Shown one piece after another: positions 1 to 8,554 of a stretch of DNA of 64,000 nucleotides. The position numbers were made by a program, and so were the translations under genes. Below the pieces are notes generated by a model. The model was not told the DNA's origin. It saw only the letters and a list, made by a program, of their open reading frames with translations, and did not search any database. Source of the DNA: Mucilaginibacter terrenus. Lineage in GTDB: Bacteria > Bacteroidota > Bacteroidia > Sphingobacteriales > Sphingobacteriaceae. Position 1 is the first letter of the stretch; the number at the start of each line of letters is the position of its first letter. The stretch covers positions 930,001-994,000 of the forward strand of contig NZ_QWDE01000002.1 of assembly GCF_003432065.1 (NCBI RefSeq), in the 5' to 3' direction.

Positions 1-707
1 TTCTGACCGGTATGAATGCGAAGCAGGTCACTCAGGTAGTTCGGTGACAGGTTCATCTGCGCAGCAATATATTGTACCGTAAGCAAACCGGGTACGTCGC
101 CGTCAAAGTAGTCATCTATCAACTGCTCGAACCTGGTCAGCAGTGCCGAATTGTTATTCTTGCGGGTTAAAAACTGCCTTTCGTAAAATCGGTTGGAGTA
201 CTTTAGAAGGCTCTCGATCTGTGTAAGAATGATCTCCTGTGTATATTTATCTATATGCCGGCACTCTTTGTCAATTTTATGGAGGATGGCAATCAGGTCA
301 TCTTCTTCCTCTGTAGAAAGGTGCAGTGCTTCGTTAACCGCATAATCAAAAAACCCGTAGTGATGGATGTTGTTCGCCAGCGGGTGCTGCAACAGAAAAT
401 CGGGGTGGAAGATAAGGAGATAACCAGACCCGCATTCCATATTTTGCAGGTCTAGTTGCTGCACCTGGTTTGGCGCGGTAAAACTCAATACGCCTTTATC
501 GTAATCATAGTGCTGCTGCCCGTACTTTATCTTGCCCTTGGCTTCGCGTTTGAGCGCCACGCAGTAGAAGCGGTTTACGAAACCCTTCCAGATCTCATCT
601 TCCAAGAAAACGCTTTCCGCCAGGTTGATCACACTAACCAGCGGGTGGCGGGGTTCGGGCAACGACAGCAACCGGTGAAATTCTGATAGGGAGTTAATAG
701 CGTTCAT
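1..707 (-). CDS. AraC-family transcriptional regulator (C-terminus cut off by window edge)
   Basis: Reading leftward from an ATG, about 235 residues are present before the window ends. The last residues visible (QMNLSPNYLSDLLRIHTGQ) are the recognition region of the first helix-turn-helix of the AraC/XylS fold, so the second helix-turn-helix is missing only because of the window edge. The N-terminal ~180 residues would be the effector/cupin-like domain and show no diagnostic motif to me. Its start lies 9 nt from the stop of the downstream-placed aldo/keto reductase gene on the same strand, so the two are probably co-transcribed, reductase first; the regulator may control that gene. The family is sure, the effector unknown. 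Confidence 0.9.
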   Translation of the reverse strand, partial: MNAINSLSEFHRLLSLPEPRHPLVSVINLAESVFLEDEIWKGFVNRFYCVALKREAKGKIKYGQQHYDYDKGVLSFTAPNQVQQLDLQNMECGSGYLLIFHPDFLLQHPLANNIHHYGFFDYAVNEALHLSTEEEDDLIAILHKIDKECRHIDKYTQEIILTQIESLLKYSNRFYERQFLTRKNNNSALLTRFEQLIDDYFDGDVPGLLTVQYIAAQMNLSPNYLSDLLRIHTGQ

Positions 708-715
708 AAACAAAA

Positions 716-1720
716 CTAATCAATTAAGCCCATACTAAACTCGTCGTAAGGAGCGCCTGTGTCTGTACCTAAAGGCACTATGCTTTCCAGTTGTGGAAGA
801 TCTGCCTCCGTTAGCTCAATGGTTGTAGCCGCAAGGTTTTGCTCCAGGTATTTTCTACGCTTTGTTCCGGGTATAGGCACTATCCCCTTGCTCATGATCC
901 AGGCCAAAGCCAGCTGGGAAGATGTGACGTTCTTTGCTTCGGCCATGGCTTCAATTGCCTTAATCAGTTCGATATTCTTATTAAACATTTCGCCTTGGAA
1001 ACGTGGGATCGCTCTGCGGAAATCATTTTCGGGCAGGTCGTCGATGCTTTTGATCTGTCCGGATAAAAACCCACGGCCCAATGGTGAGTAAGCTACAAAC
1101 CCGATACCTAATTCTTTTAACGCTGCTAAAACCCCGCGTTCTTCCACAGTTCGTTCAAATAAAGAATACTCGCTTTGTACTGCGGTAATGGGGTGGACTG
1201 CATGCGCCCGCCTAACCGTTTCAGACGACACTTCCGACAAGCCGATATAACCCACTTTGCCTTCTTTAACCAGCTCAGCCATTGCCGCAACCGTTTCTTC
1301 TATTGGCGTATTTTTATCCAGGCGGTGCAGGTAATACAGATCGATGTGATCCGTATTGAGGTTCTTAAGTGAACGCTCTAACGATTTCTTAACGTAGTCC
1401 TTTTTGCCGTTAATGGCCCAGGTCACTTTATTGTTGTCATCTATTTCCCAGCCAAACTTGGTAGCTAAAATATACTGATCGCGTTTACCGCTGATGGCCT
1501 TTGCGATGAGTTGCTCGTTCTTAAGCGGTCCGTACAGATCGGCAGTGTCCAAAAAGTTACCGCCCAACTCCAGCGAGCGGTGAATAGTGGCAATGGCTTC
1601 CTGCTCATCCGCTGGTCCATACATATGTCCTTCTTCAAAACCTGTCATTCCCATACAGCCCAGGCCTATAACCGGCACAACCAAACCCTGGCTGCCCAAT
1701 GCAATTTGTTTTATTTCCAT
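716..1720 (-). CDS. Aldo/keto reductase
   Basis: NADPH-dependent oxidoreductase of the aldo/keto reductase (TIM-barrel) superfamily, close to the YakC/AKR13 type. With the ATG of [10 protein letters not shown] as start (334 aa) the catalytic tetrad is visible as D58 and Y63 in LDTADLYG, K88 in LATKFGW and H132 in YYLHRLD. The nucleotide-binding end carries [15 protein letters not shown]. An in-frame ATG 11 codons upstream would add [11 protein letters not shown], which does not fit the family start, so I prefer the internal one. It lies upstream of and almost touches the AraC-type regulator on the same strand. Substrate cannot be told from sequence; these enzymes usually reduce small aldehydes or ketones. 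Confidence 0.93.
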   Translation of the reverse strand: MEIKQIALGSQGLVVPVIGLGCMGMTGFEEGHMYGPADEQEAIATIHRSLELGGNFLDTADLYGPLKNEQLIAKAISGKRDQYILATKFGWEIDDNNKVTWAINGKKDYVKKSLERSLKNLNTDHIDLYYLHRLDKNTPIEETVAAMAELVKEGKVGYIGLSEVSSETVRRAHAVHPITAVQSEYSLFERTVEERGVLAALKELGIGFVAYSPLGRGFLSGQIKSIDDLPENDFRRAIPRFQGEMFNKNIELIKAIEAMAEAKNVTSSQLALAWIMSKGIVPIPGTKRRKYLEQNLAATTIELTEADLPQLESIVPLGTDTGAPYDEFSMGLID

Positions 1721-1835
1721 AATCCAAAGATCGGTAAGCCAAATTGCGGGCATGTATGCAAACCCCCGAAGCTTGTAGGCAAATCAAGGATGCTTTTTAA
1801 AAGGTCTATAACGGTACGGAGCTCTGCTACAAAAA

Positions 1836-1873
1836 AAAGAGGCTGATCATATTTCATGATACAGCCTCTTTGT
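1836..1873 (-). terminator. Rho-independent terminator of the DinB-like gene
   Basis: AAAGAGGCTG and CAGCCTCTTT form a perfect 10-bp stem, extended by the partly paired ATCAT/ATGAT; read on the minus strand it ends in eight T residues. It lies just beyond the stop of the DinB-like gene and before the aldo/keto reductase start, so it separates the two minus-strand units. Confidence 0.85.
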
Positions 1874-1889
1874 GTATTAGCAGTAAGGG

Positions 1890-2414
1890 TTAAGCAACGG
1901 TTTCTTCCACTTCTATCGGGACAAATTGCTCATCGGCACTTGGGCCATAGCTCCCCGGGATAGGTATGTTAAGCAGGCGCAGGTAAACGCCTAATTGTGC
2001 GCGGTGGTGTATGATCTGTGACAGCGCCATACGGATAACTTCTGCCTTGGTGTTGCGCACCAGTATGTCTTTTCCGTTACGCAGTGTCCAGGGCTCTTCT
2101 AATTTTGCTTCGTTCTCGGCTATAAGCTGCGTACGCCCGTCAACTAATGATCTTTCAAAAAGATCCATCAGTTCGGCAGTATTATTAATAATGGTGGGGT
2201 TGTAAGGCGCGGCTGCAAAGTCCAGGCCATCGGTAGTTAGTGCCATTGTTACCCAGGTAGGCAGTTCGGCAATATGAGTAGCCAGGCTGCGTATGTTCAT
2301 GCTTTTTTCGTGCGGTTGCCAGTCGTACTTGTCGTCCGGAATGCGTTGCAGCATTTTGCGGGTAGTTTCAGATTCTGCGTTTAGTTCCTTCAGGAAGATT
2401 TCGATAAGTGCCAT
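1890..2414 (-). CDS. DinB-like (four-helix bundle) protein
   Basis: A protein of 174 aa using the ATG of MALIEIFLKEL; an upstream in-frame ATG would add a lysine-rich decapeptide and seems less likely. The helical pattern and the spaced histidines (SLATHIAELP, SQIIHHRAQLGVYLR) match the DinB/YfiT-like superfamily, in which three histidines bind a divalent metal. The ending, LLNIPIPGSYGPSADE, is typical of the Bacteroidota members. Family members include thiol-dependent transferases of low-molecular-weight thiols and damage-inducible proteins of unknown function, so the role here is open. Divergent from the acyl-CoA dehydrogenase gene; own terminator downstream. Confidence 0.85.
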   Translation of the reverse strand: MALIEIFLKELNAESETTRKMLQRIPDDKYDWQPHEKSMNIRSLATHIAELPTWVTMALTTDGLDFAAAPYNPTIINNTAELMDLFERSLVDGRTQLIAENEAKLEEPWTLRNGKDILVRNTKAEVIRMALSQIIHHRAQLGVYLRLLNIPIPGSYGPSADEQFVPIEVEETVA

Positions 2415-2617
2415 AACTTTTTTGTTTTTGAGTTTGTTATACAAAGAAACCGCAGGTTAATGACAGCCCTATGTCAGCAGGAAATACAATTAACTGAATT
2501 ATTTTGATCATTCACTTTTCTTAAGAAGTTGACAGATGAGCAAAACAAAACCTGCACAAATTTATTATGCATGCATAGTATTTTTATTATCTTTACCGTT
2601 ACCAATAATAAACACCA

Positions 2618-3790
2618 ATGGACCAGTTACTTACCGACAGCACTACAGGGTACGATTTTTCCATAAGCGATAACCAGGCAATGATAGGCCAAATGGCGCG
2701 TGATTTTGCAGAAAGGCACATTAAACCTAATGTTTTGCAGTGGGATGAAGAACAGCATTTTCCACTGGAGTTATTTAGGCAATTGGGTGAACAAGGCATG
2801 ATGGGCGTGCTTGTACCGGAAGAATATGGTGGTTCCGGCTTCGGCTATGCCGAGTATGTGACTGTCATAAGCGAAATAGCAAAAGTTTGCGGTGGGATAG
2901 GGTTATCTCTGGCGGCACACAATTCACTTTGTACCGGCCATATCCTCGCCTTTGGCAGCGAAGAGCAAAAACGGCGCTGGTTACCTAAACTGGCCAGTTG
3001 CGAGTGGCTGGGTGCCTGGGGTCTTACCGAGGCAAATACCGGGAGTGATGCCATGCGCATGGCTACCACCGCAGTACTGGACGGAGACTATTATATAGTA
3101 AATGGCGCCAAAAACTGGATAACTCATGGTAAAAGCGGCGATATTGCTGTGGTAATGGTACGTACCGGTGAAAAGGGAGACAGTAAAGGTATATCTGCCT
3201 TAGTGGTTGAGCGTGGCACACCAGGCTTTAGCGCCGGCAAAAAAGAAAACAAGCTGGGAATGCGGGCATCAGAAACTACCGAGATGATCTTTGACAACTG
3301 CAGGGTACCTAAAGAGAACTTATTAGGTGCAGAAGGGGAGGGCTTTAAACAAGCCATGAAGGTGTTGGATGGCGGCCGTATATCCATTGCTGCACTCTCA
3401 TTGGGTATTGCTAAGGGCGCTTTTGAGGCCGCGGTTGCTTATTCAAAAGAAAGGCAGCAGTTTGGTCAGCCGATAAGTAATTTCCAGGGGATTGCTTTTA
3501 AGCTTGCCGACATGGCTACCGAGATAGAAGCAGCCGAGTTGCTGATCATGCAGGCCGCTGATTTGAAGAACCGCCATTTGCCGGTAACCAAGCAATCGGC
3601 CATGGCCAAGTACTTTGCATCTGAGGTGGCCGTTCGGGTTGCTAATGATGCAGTGCAGATCTTCGGTGGTTACGGGTACACCAAAGACTTCCCGGTAGAG
3701 AAATTTTACCGCGATGCCAAACTTTGCACCATTGGCGAGGGAACATCAGAGATACAAAAGATCGTAATCAGCCGGGAGCTGCTCAAATAA
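2618..3790 (+). CDS. Acyl-CoA dehydrogenase
   Basis: A 390-aa FAD flavoenzyme of the acyl-CoA dehydrogenase family, which makes the alpha-beta double bond in acyl-CoA and passes electrons to ETF. The three family domains are present: N-terminal helical domain (1-125, with VPEEYGGSGFGYAEY), middle beta domain (126-225, LTEANTGSDAMRM, GAKNWITHG) and C-terminal helical domain (235-390, QIFGGYGYTKDFPVEKFYRDAK). The probable catalytic base is E374 in TIGEGTSEIQ, the position of the MCAD glutamate. Length is normal for short-chain or branched-chain enzymes. It appears monocistronic, divergent from the DinB-like gene. Chain-length preference cannot be judged. Confidence 0.95.
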   Translation: MDQLLTDSTTGYDFSISDNQAMIGQMARDFAERHIKPNVLQWDEEQHFPLELFRQLGEQGMMGVLVPEEYGGSGFGYAEYVTVISEIAKVCGGIGLSLAAHNSLCTGHILAFGSEEQKRRWLPKLASCEWLGAWGLTEANTGSDAMRMATTAVLDGDYYIVNGAKNWITHGKSGDIAVVMVRTGEKGDSKGISALVVERGTPGFSAGKKENKLGMRASETTEMIFDNCRVPKENLLGAEGEGFKQAMKVLDGGRISIAALSLGIAKGAFEAAVAYSKERQQFGQPISNFQGIAFKLADMATEIEAAELLIMQAADLKNRHLPVTKQSAMAKYFASEVAVRVANDAVQIFGGYGYTKDFPVEKFYRDAKLCTIGEGTSEIQKIVISRELLK

Positions 3791-3898
3791 CGGTCCGTTT
3801 TTAAATGGGCAGTTTAAATTAAAGACGTTTAGCTCCTGTATTTTGAACAAGATGTTCTGCGTTTAAAAAAAGTGTGGTTTTTGAAGGTTTTGGATCAT

Positions 3899-3937
3899 AA
3901 AAAAAGCAGGCGTGGCCTTGCGCTATACCTGCTTTCA
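3899..3937 (-). terminator. Terminator-like hairpin between convergent genes
   Basis: AAAGCAGG ... CCTGCTTT form an 8-bp stem. On the minus strand the stem is followed by seven T residues, so it best serves the small minus-strand gene on its right; on the plus strand the trailing T run is weak, though it may also stop the acyl-CoA dehydrogenase transcript. Confidence 0.6.
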
Positions 3938-4010
3938 GAATTTTAACTAACTATTAACTGATCGATTGATAAATCGATTAATTGTACAGTAAACTTCAAA
4001 TATTTTGTTT

Positions 4011-4031
4011 TAGTATAATTATTATACTAAA
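4011..4031. repeat. AT-rich perfect palindrome
   Basis: A 21-nt perfect inverted repeat centred on one base (TTAGTATAA TTA TTATACTAA in effect) sits 7 nt beyond the stop codon of the small minus-strand gene. It can fold as a hairpin at the 3' end of that transcript; whether it stabilises the RNA end or binds a protein cannot be told. Confidence 0.5.
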
Positions 4032-4037
4032 AAGTAA

Positions 4038-4289
4038 TTATTCTTTTACTTTCACGGCTATCGGTGGGGTGTAGTAAAATGCCCAGTTATCTACTTTCTT
4101 TAATTCTACTTCCATCGGGCCATCAGCTTTACTTATACGTACATTAATGCTGCCATCGGCATTTACGGGCACTGTGGCGTACTTTTTGGTTTCGGCCATT
4201 GCAGGCGTTATGCTGCTTTTAAACAGGTTAACAGTAAGTGCGATTGCGATAATGGTTAGGATTACTTTGGTGTACAGGTCGGTTTTCAT
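4038..4289 (-). CDS. Small exported or membrane-anchored protein, function unknown
   Basis: An 83-residue protein. Residues 8-31 are hydrophobic (VILTIIAIALTVNLF) and end in PAMAETKK, which looks like a signal peptide or uncleaved anchor. The remaining ~50 residues (VPVNADGSINVRISKADGPMEVELKKV) are a small hydrophilic domain of probable beta structure. I recall similar short proteins in Sphingobacteriales but no known function. It is monocistronic, with a possible weak promoter (TTG, 20 nt, TATCTTCA on the minus strand) and hairpins downstream. Confidence 0.75.
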   Translation of the reverse strand: MKTDLYTKVILTIIAIALTVNLFKSSITPAMAETKKYATVPVNADGSINVRISKADGPMEVELKKVDNWAFYYTPPIAVKVKE

Positions 4290-4451
4290 TGTGTTTTTGT
4301 TTTGATTGAAGATAAGCTATATTGTACTTCTGATCAAGTTTTTAGTGGCTATTCTGCTCCTTTTACAACATAAATTGTTGTCCGCAGTAAACCTTGCTAA
4401 TTACCAGCCGTTTAACTGAAGAGCTTTATTGCAAAAACTTTTCTCAACAGC

Positions 4452-4482
4452 TTGAATATCAAAAATAATGTTTGTACTTTTG
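4452..4482 (+). promoter_or_regulatory. Bacteroidota-type promoter of rpsL
   Basis: TTG (4452-4454), 20 nt, then TACTTTTG (4475-4482), an exact match to the TAnnTTTG -7 box of the Bacteroidota major sigma factor. Immediately downstream is TCCCG-AAAAC-CGGGA, a small hairpin at the predicted 5' end of the RNA, matching a similar arrangement in front of rplC and infA. Confidence 0.8.
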
Positions 4483-4527
4483 CAGTCCCGAAAACCGGGA
4501 TAAAAAAAGTAAACATAAAAGGAAAGA

Positions 4528-4941
4528 ATGCCTACTATTCAGCAATTAGTTAGAAAAGGTAGAGTAGCTATGGTTGACAAGAGTAAGTCACCAGCGTTGG
4601 ACAGCTGTCCACAGCGAAGAGGCGTGTGCACCCGTGTGTACACCACTACCCCTAAAAAGCCAAACTCAGCAATGCGTAAAGTTGCACGTGTGCGCCTTAC
4701 AAATGGTAAAGAAGTTAACGCCTACATCCCTGGTGAAGGCCACAACTTACAGGAACACTCAATTGTACTTATCCGTGGCGGTCGTGTTAAAGACTTACCG
4801 GGTGTACGTTACCACATCATCCGTGGTGCATTAGATACATCAGGTGTTGCAGGCCGTAACCAGCGCCGTTCTAAATACGGTACCAAACGCCCTAAACCAG
4901 GACAAGTGGCTGCTGCTCCAACAAAAGGTAAAAAGAAATAA
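4528..4941 (+). CDS. rpsL: 30S ribosomal protein uS12
   Basis: Decoding-centre protein uS12, 137 aa (E. coli 124; the difference is mainly a lysine-rich C-terminal tail, [13 protein letters not shown]). The family signatures are clear: N-terminal [29 protein letters not shown] and the loop near [11 protein letters not shown]. The lysine in TPKKPNSA, the usual position of streptomycin-resistance changes, is unchanged. First gene of rpsL-rpsG-fusA-rpsJ, preceded by a consensus promoter and 19 nt from rpsG. Confidence 0.99.
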   Translation: MPTIQQLVRKGRVAMVDKSKSPALDSCPQRRGVCTRVYTTTPKKPNSAMRKVARVRLTNGKEVNAYIPGEGHNLQEHSIVLIRGGRVKDLPGVRYHIIRGALDTSGVAGRNQRRSKYGTKRPKPGQVAAAPTKGKKK

Positions 4942-4960
4942 TTAAGGAGGATAGAAAGCA

Positions 4961-5428
4961 ATGAGAAAGTCAAAACCAAAAAAGAGAATTATCCTTCCTG
5001 ACCCAAGGTTTAACGATACCATGGTTACAAGGTTTGTTAATAACATGATGTATGATGGTAAGAAATCTACCGCATACTCTATATTTTACAACGCAGTTGA
5101 TATTGTTGAGAAAAAAACCAGCGAAAGCGGTTTAGATACCTGGAAAAAGGCTCTTAACAATGTAATGCCATCTGTAGAAGTAAAGAGCCGCCGTGTAGGT
5201 GGTGCTAACTTCCAGGTACCTACCGAGGTTCGCGCCGAGCGCAAGATCGCTTTAGGTATGAAATGGTTAATCAGCTATGCACGCCGTCGTGGTGAAAAAA
5301 CCATGATGGAGAAACTTGCAGGCGAGATCATCTCTGCTGCTAAAGGCGAAGGTGCTGCTGTTAAGAAGAAAGAAGATACGCACAAAATGGCTGAAGCCAA
5401 CAAAGCGTTCTCACACTTCCGTTTCTAA
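4961..5428 (+). CDS. rpsG: 30S ribosomal protein uS7
   Basis: Primary 16S rRNA-binding protein of the small-subunit head, 155 aa. [36 protein letters not shown] and [14 protein letters not shown] are family hallmarks. The start is fixed by an unusually strong Shine-Dalgarno sequence (AAGGAGG, 10 nt before the ATG), which is rare in this phylum. In many bacteria uS7 represses its own str operon; the hairpin after this gene is one place where that might act, but there is no direct sign of it. Confidence 0.99.
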   Translation: MRKSKPKKRIILPDPRFNDTMVTRFVNNMMYDGKKSTAYSIFYNAVDIVEKKTSESGLDTWKKALNNVMPSVEVKSRRVGGANFQVPTEVRAERKIALGMKWLISYARRRGEKTMMEKLAGEIISAAKGEGAAVKKKEDTHKMAEANKAFSHFRF

Positions 5429-5453
5429 TAAAAGGATTACACCGATTTAATAT

Positions 5454-5498
5454 AGGATCACATTTGTCATGTTATTATTGCATGCCAGGTGTGGTCCT
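5454..5498 (+). repeat. Hairpin between rpsG and fusA
   Basis: AGGATCACA pairs with TGTGGTCCT (9 bp, one G-U) around a 27-nt loop. There is no T tract, so a terminator is unlikely; it may be an RNA processing or regulatory site at the rpsG-fusA junction. Confidence 0.55.
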
Positions 5499-5526
5499 TT
5501 AAATCAAGAAATCAAATCAAACAAAA

Positions 5527-7632
5527 ATGTCAAGAGATCTAAGATATACAAGAAACATAGGTATTGCTGCTCACATTGATGCCGGTAAAACCACTACAAC
5601 AGAGCGTATATTGTACTATGCGGGTGTTAGCCACAAAATTGGCGAGGTACACGAAGGTGCAGCTACGATGGACTGGATGGCTCAGGAGCAGGAGCGTGGT
5701 ATTACAATTACCTCAGCTGCTACTACTGTAAACTGGAAATACCGTGGCCAGAACTACCACATGAACATTATTGATACTCCGGGACACGTGGACTTTACCG
5801 TAGAGGTAAACCGCTCTTTACGTGTATTGGACGGCCTGGTGTTCCTGTTTAGCGCTGTTGATGGTGTTGAGCCACAATCAGAAACCAACTGGAGGCTTGC
5901 AAATAACTATAACGTTGCCCGTATCGGTTTCGTTAATAAAATGGACCGTAGCGGTGCCGACTTTTTAAATGTTGTAAAACAGGTAAAAAGCATGTTAGGC
6001 AGTAACGCTGTTCCGCTTCAGTTGCCAATTGGCGCCGAAGAACACTTCAAAGGTGTTGTTGACCTGATCAACTGGAGAGGTATCGTTTGGAATGAGCACG
6101 ATAAAGGTATGACCTTTACTGAAGTGCCTATCCCTGAGGACATGATCGAGGAAGCAACCGAGTGGAGAGAAAAACTTCTTGAATCAGTAGCTGAGTACGA
6201 CGAAAGCCTGATGGAAAAGTTCTTTGACGCACCTGATACTATTACTGAGCGCGAAGTACTTGATGCTTTGCGTAAAGCGGTATTAGATGCTAAGATAGTT
6301 CCTATGGTTTGCGGTTCATCTTTCAAAAACAAAGGTGTACAAACCATGCTGGACTATGTGATGGAGTTACTTCCTTCACCTATGGATGTTGAAGGTATCA
6401 TTGGTACAAACCCGGAAACCGGCGAAGAGATATTGCGTAAACCAGATGTTAAAGAGCCATTTGCTGCTTTGGCATTTAAAATTGCAACAGACCCTTTTGT
6501 GGGCCGCTTGTGCTTTATCCGCGTTTACTCTGGTAACCTTGAAGCTGGTTCGTATGTACACAACATGCGTTCAGACAACAAAGAGCGTATCAGCCGTATA
6601 TTCCAGATGCACGCTAACAAGCAAAACCCTATACCTAACGTAGGTGCAGGTGATATTGCTGCGGTAGTGGGCTTTAAAGATATCAAAACTGGTGATACCC
6701 TTTGCGACGAGAAACACCCGATCATCCTTGAGTCGATGAACTTCCCAGAGCCGGTTATCGGTTTAGCAATTGAGCCTAAAACTCAGGCTGACGTTGATAA
6801 ATTAGGTATGGCGTTAGGTAAATTAGCCGAAGAGGATCCAACTTTCCGTGTAAACTCTGATGAAGAGACCGGCCAAACCGTAATTAGCGGGATGGGCGAG
6901 CTTCACTTAGATATCATCATGGATCGTCTTAAACGTGAGTTTAAAGTTGAGGTTAACCAGGGTGCGCCACAGGTTGCTTACAAAGAGTCTATCACAGGCA
7001 CTGTACAGCACCGCGAAACATACAAGAAACAAACCGGTGGTCGTGGTAAATTTGCCGATATACAGGTTATATTGTCACCAAATGACGAAGGTAAAGAAGG
7101 CTTACAGTTTGTGAACGAAATTAGCGGTGGTGCTATCCCTCGCGAGTTTATCCCATCTGTTGAAAAAGGCTTCCAGGCTTCAATGGTGAATGGTGTATTG
7201 GCCGGTTTCCCGTTAACCAGCTTAAAAGTTCGTTTGATTGATGGTTCATTCCACGCGGTCGATTCGGATGCACTTTCTTTCGAGTTAGCTGCTAAGATGG
7301 CTTACCGTGAAGCATTGCCAAAATGTAAACCGGTATTGCTTGAGCCGATCATGAAGATCGAAATATTAACCCCTGAAGAAAACATGGGTGATGTTATCGG
7401 TGACATGAACCGTCGTCGTGGCCAGTTACTAGGTATGGACAGCCGTGCAGGTGCGCAGGTAATTAAAGCTACCGTGCCACTTTCAGAAATGTTTGGTTAT
7501 GTAACTCAGTTACGTACCATTACTTCTGGCCGTGCAACATCTACCATGGAGTTTGACCACTATGCTGAAGCACCACGTAACGTACAGGACGAGGTTATTG
7601 CTAAAGTAAGAGGTAAAAAAGCTAACGCTTAA
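5527..7632 (+). CDS. fusA: Elongation factor G
   Basis: Translocation GTPase, 701 aa, normal EF-G length. G1 is [16 protein letters not shown]2 lies in the switch around [12 protein letters not shown]3 is [12 protein letters not shown] and G4 is NKMD. Domain II starts near residue 300 ([15 protein letters not shown]), domain IV carries GGRGKFAD and domain V ends with [21 protein letters not shown]. Because it sits in the ribosomal operon and has all motifs, it is the canonical copy rather than a paralogue or tetracycline-protection protein. No tuf gene follows, as is usual for this phylum. Confidence 0.98.
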   Translation: MSRDLRYTRNIGIAAHIDAGKTTTTERILYYAGVSHKIGEVHEGAATMDWMAQEQERGITITSAATTVNWKYRGQNYHMNIIDTPGHVDFTVEVNRSLRVLDGLVFLFSAVDGVEPQSETNWRLANNYNVARIGFVNKMDRSGADFLNVVKQVKSMLGSNAVPLQLPIGAEEHFKGVVDLINWRGIVWNEHDKGMTFTEVPIPEDMIEEATEWREKLLESVAEYDESLMEKFFDAPDTITEREVLDALRKAVLDAKIVPMVCGSSFKNKGVQTMLDYVMELLPSPMDVEGIIGTNPETGEEILRKPDVKEPFAALAFKIATDPFVGRLCFIRVYSGNLEAGSYVHNMRSDNKERISRIFQMHANKQNPIPNVGAGDIAAVVGFKDIKTGDTLCDEKHPIILESMNFPEPVIGLAIEPKTQADVDKLGMALGKLAEEDPTFRVNSDEETGQTVISGMGELHLDIIMDRLKREFKVEVNQGAPQVAYKESITGTVQHRETYKKQTGGRGKFADIQVILSPNDEGKEGLQFVNEISGGAIPREFIPSVEKGFQASMVNGVLAGFPLTSLKVRLIDGSFHAVDSDALSFELAAKMAYREALPKCKPVLLEPIMKIEILTPEENMGDVIGDMNRRRGQLLGMDSRAGAQVIKATVPLSEMFGYVTQLRTITSGRATSTMEFDHYAEAPRNVQDEVIAKVRGKKANA

Positions 7633-7641
7633 TAATAAAAT

Positions 7642-7673
7642 GAGTTGATTGGCAACTAGTTGCCAATCAACTC
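7642..7673. repeat. 32-bp perfect palindrome between fusA and rpsJ
   Basis: GAGTTGATTGGCAACT is followed directly by its exact reverse complement with no loop base. It lies 10 nt after the fusA stop and 62 nt before rpsJ. The RNA would form a long hairpin; no T tract follows. Candidate attenuator, RNase III site or dispersed repeat. Confidence 0.85.
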
Positions 7674-7735
7674 TACAATAAACACACCGGTTGCCCTAAT
7701 AAATAGCTCTTAGGAACAGCCACAAAACAAACAAA

Positions 7736-8041
7736 ATGAGCCAAAGAATCAGGATCAAATTAAAGTCTTACGACTACAACTTGGTTGACAAGTCAGCCGA
7801 GAAGATCGTAAAAACAGTAAAGCCGACAGGCGCTGTAGTTAGCGGACCACTGCCGCTACCAACCGAAAAGAAAATCTTCACCGTTTTGCGTTCACCACAC
7901 GTGAACAAGAAAGCTCGTGAGCAATTCCAGCTATGCTCTTACAAAAGGCTTCTGGATATCTACAGCTCAAACTCAAAAACTGTAGACGCGCTGATGAAGC
8001 TTGAATTGCCTAGCGGCGTTGAAGTTGAGATCAAAGTGTGA
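7736..8041 (+). CDS. rpsJ: 30S ribosomal protein uS10
   Basis: uS10, 101 aa, full length: [52 protein letters not shown] and the C-terminal [11 protein letters not shown]. Besides its ribosomal role it is NusE in transcription antitermination. In most bacteria it opens the S10 operon directly upstream of rplC. Here it ends the upstream unit: a strong terminator follows 25 nt after the stop and three unrelated genes separate it from rplC. Confidence 0.99.
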   Translation: MSQRIRIKLKSYDYNLVDKSAEKIVKTVKPTGAVVSGPLPLPTEKKIFTVLRSPHVNKKAREQFQLCSYKRLLDIYSSNSKTVDALMKLELPSGVEVEIKV

Positions 8042-8066
8042 TAGTACCGGAAGAACCGAGAAATAT

Positions 8067-8096
8067 AAAAGCCATCCTGCAAAGGGTGGCTTTTTT
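8067..8096 (+). terminator. Rho-independent terminator after rpsJ
   Basis: AAGCCATCC-TGCAAA-GGGTGGCTT (one G-U) followed by six T residues. It closes the rpsL-rpsG-fusA-rpsJ unit. The opposite strand has a weaker T-rich end, so it may also serve the convergent EVE-like gene. Confidence 0.9.
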
Positions 8097-8099
8097 GGT

Positions 8100-8543
8100 T
8101 TATTGCCTAGAGTGCCTTTCACCTAAAAAGTCCTGCCATACACCTTCTAACTCCTCTACAAGTTCTGACCTGATTGAAATTCCGGATGCTTGTGGTGTCC
8201 AGGTTTGCGCGGCCAGATTGCCCGTCTTAAGAATATCTAAAGTAAGGATGCGTTCCTTATCAGGATTAAGCAGGGTATCAAACGAGACGTTTATGCGGTG
8301 ATATATCCTCCCTTTGCGCGATGCAAGAAAGGGTTCTGAACTGACGATTCCGGATGCAAATATGCCTTTTGGTTCCACGCCTACTCTTACCACATAGGCC
8401 CGGTCGCCCGGCTTTATTGTTTTATGGCTTACAACGCTCCAGTTGTCGGTTAGTTCACCTGTGTTTTGCAGCTTCTCAATATCTTTATCCAGGTCAGCCC
8501 AGGCAAACTTTATCGGGTTCCAACCAAAAAGGTATGATCTCAC
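8100..8543 (-). CDS. Stand-alone PUA/EVE-like domain protein (resembles N-terminal domain of ScoMcrA-type nucleases)
   Basis: A 147-residue soluble protein. YLFGWNPIKFAW near the start, then TIKPGDRAYVVRVGVEPKGIFASGIV (residues about 43-68, seen as three blocks) and a later YHRINVSFDTLLNP match my memory of the PUA-superfamily domain at the N-terminus of ScoMcrA-like HNH restriction enzymes, related to EVE domains that read modified bases. No nuclease domain follows; the protein ends after this domain. It lies convergent to rpsJ and 11 nt downstream of the coiled-coil membrane protein gene, so those two may form a unit. A modified-base or RNA-binding role is inference from the fold only. Confidence 0.6.
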   Translation of the reverse strand: MRSYLFGWNPIKFAWADLDKDIEKLQNTGELTDNWSVVSHKTIKPGDRAYVVRVGVEPKGIFASGIVSSEPFLASRKGRIYHRINVSFDTLLNPDKERILTLDILKTGNLAAQTWTPQASGISIRSELVEELEGVWQDFLGERHSRQ

Positions 8544-8554
8544 AGCGATTTAAT

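Noticed and set aside
255..686. Two plus-strand open frames at the left edge
   Set aside because: They lie antisense to the AraC regulator, whose motifs are unambiguous.
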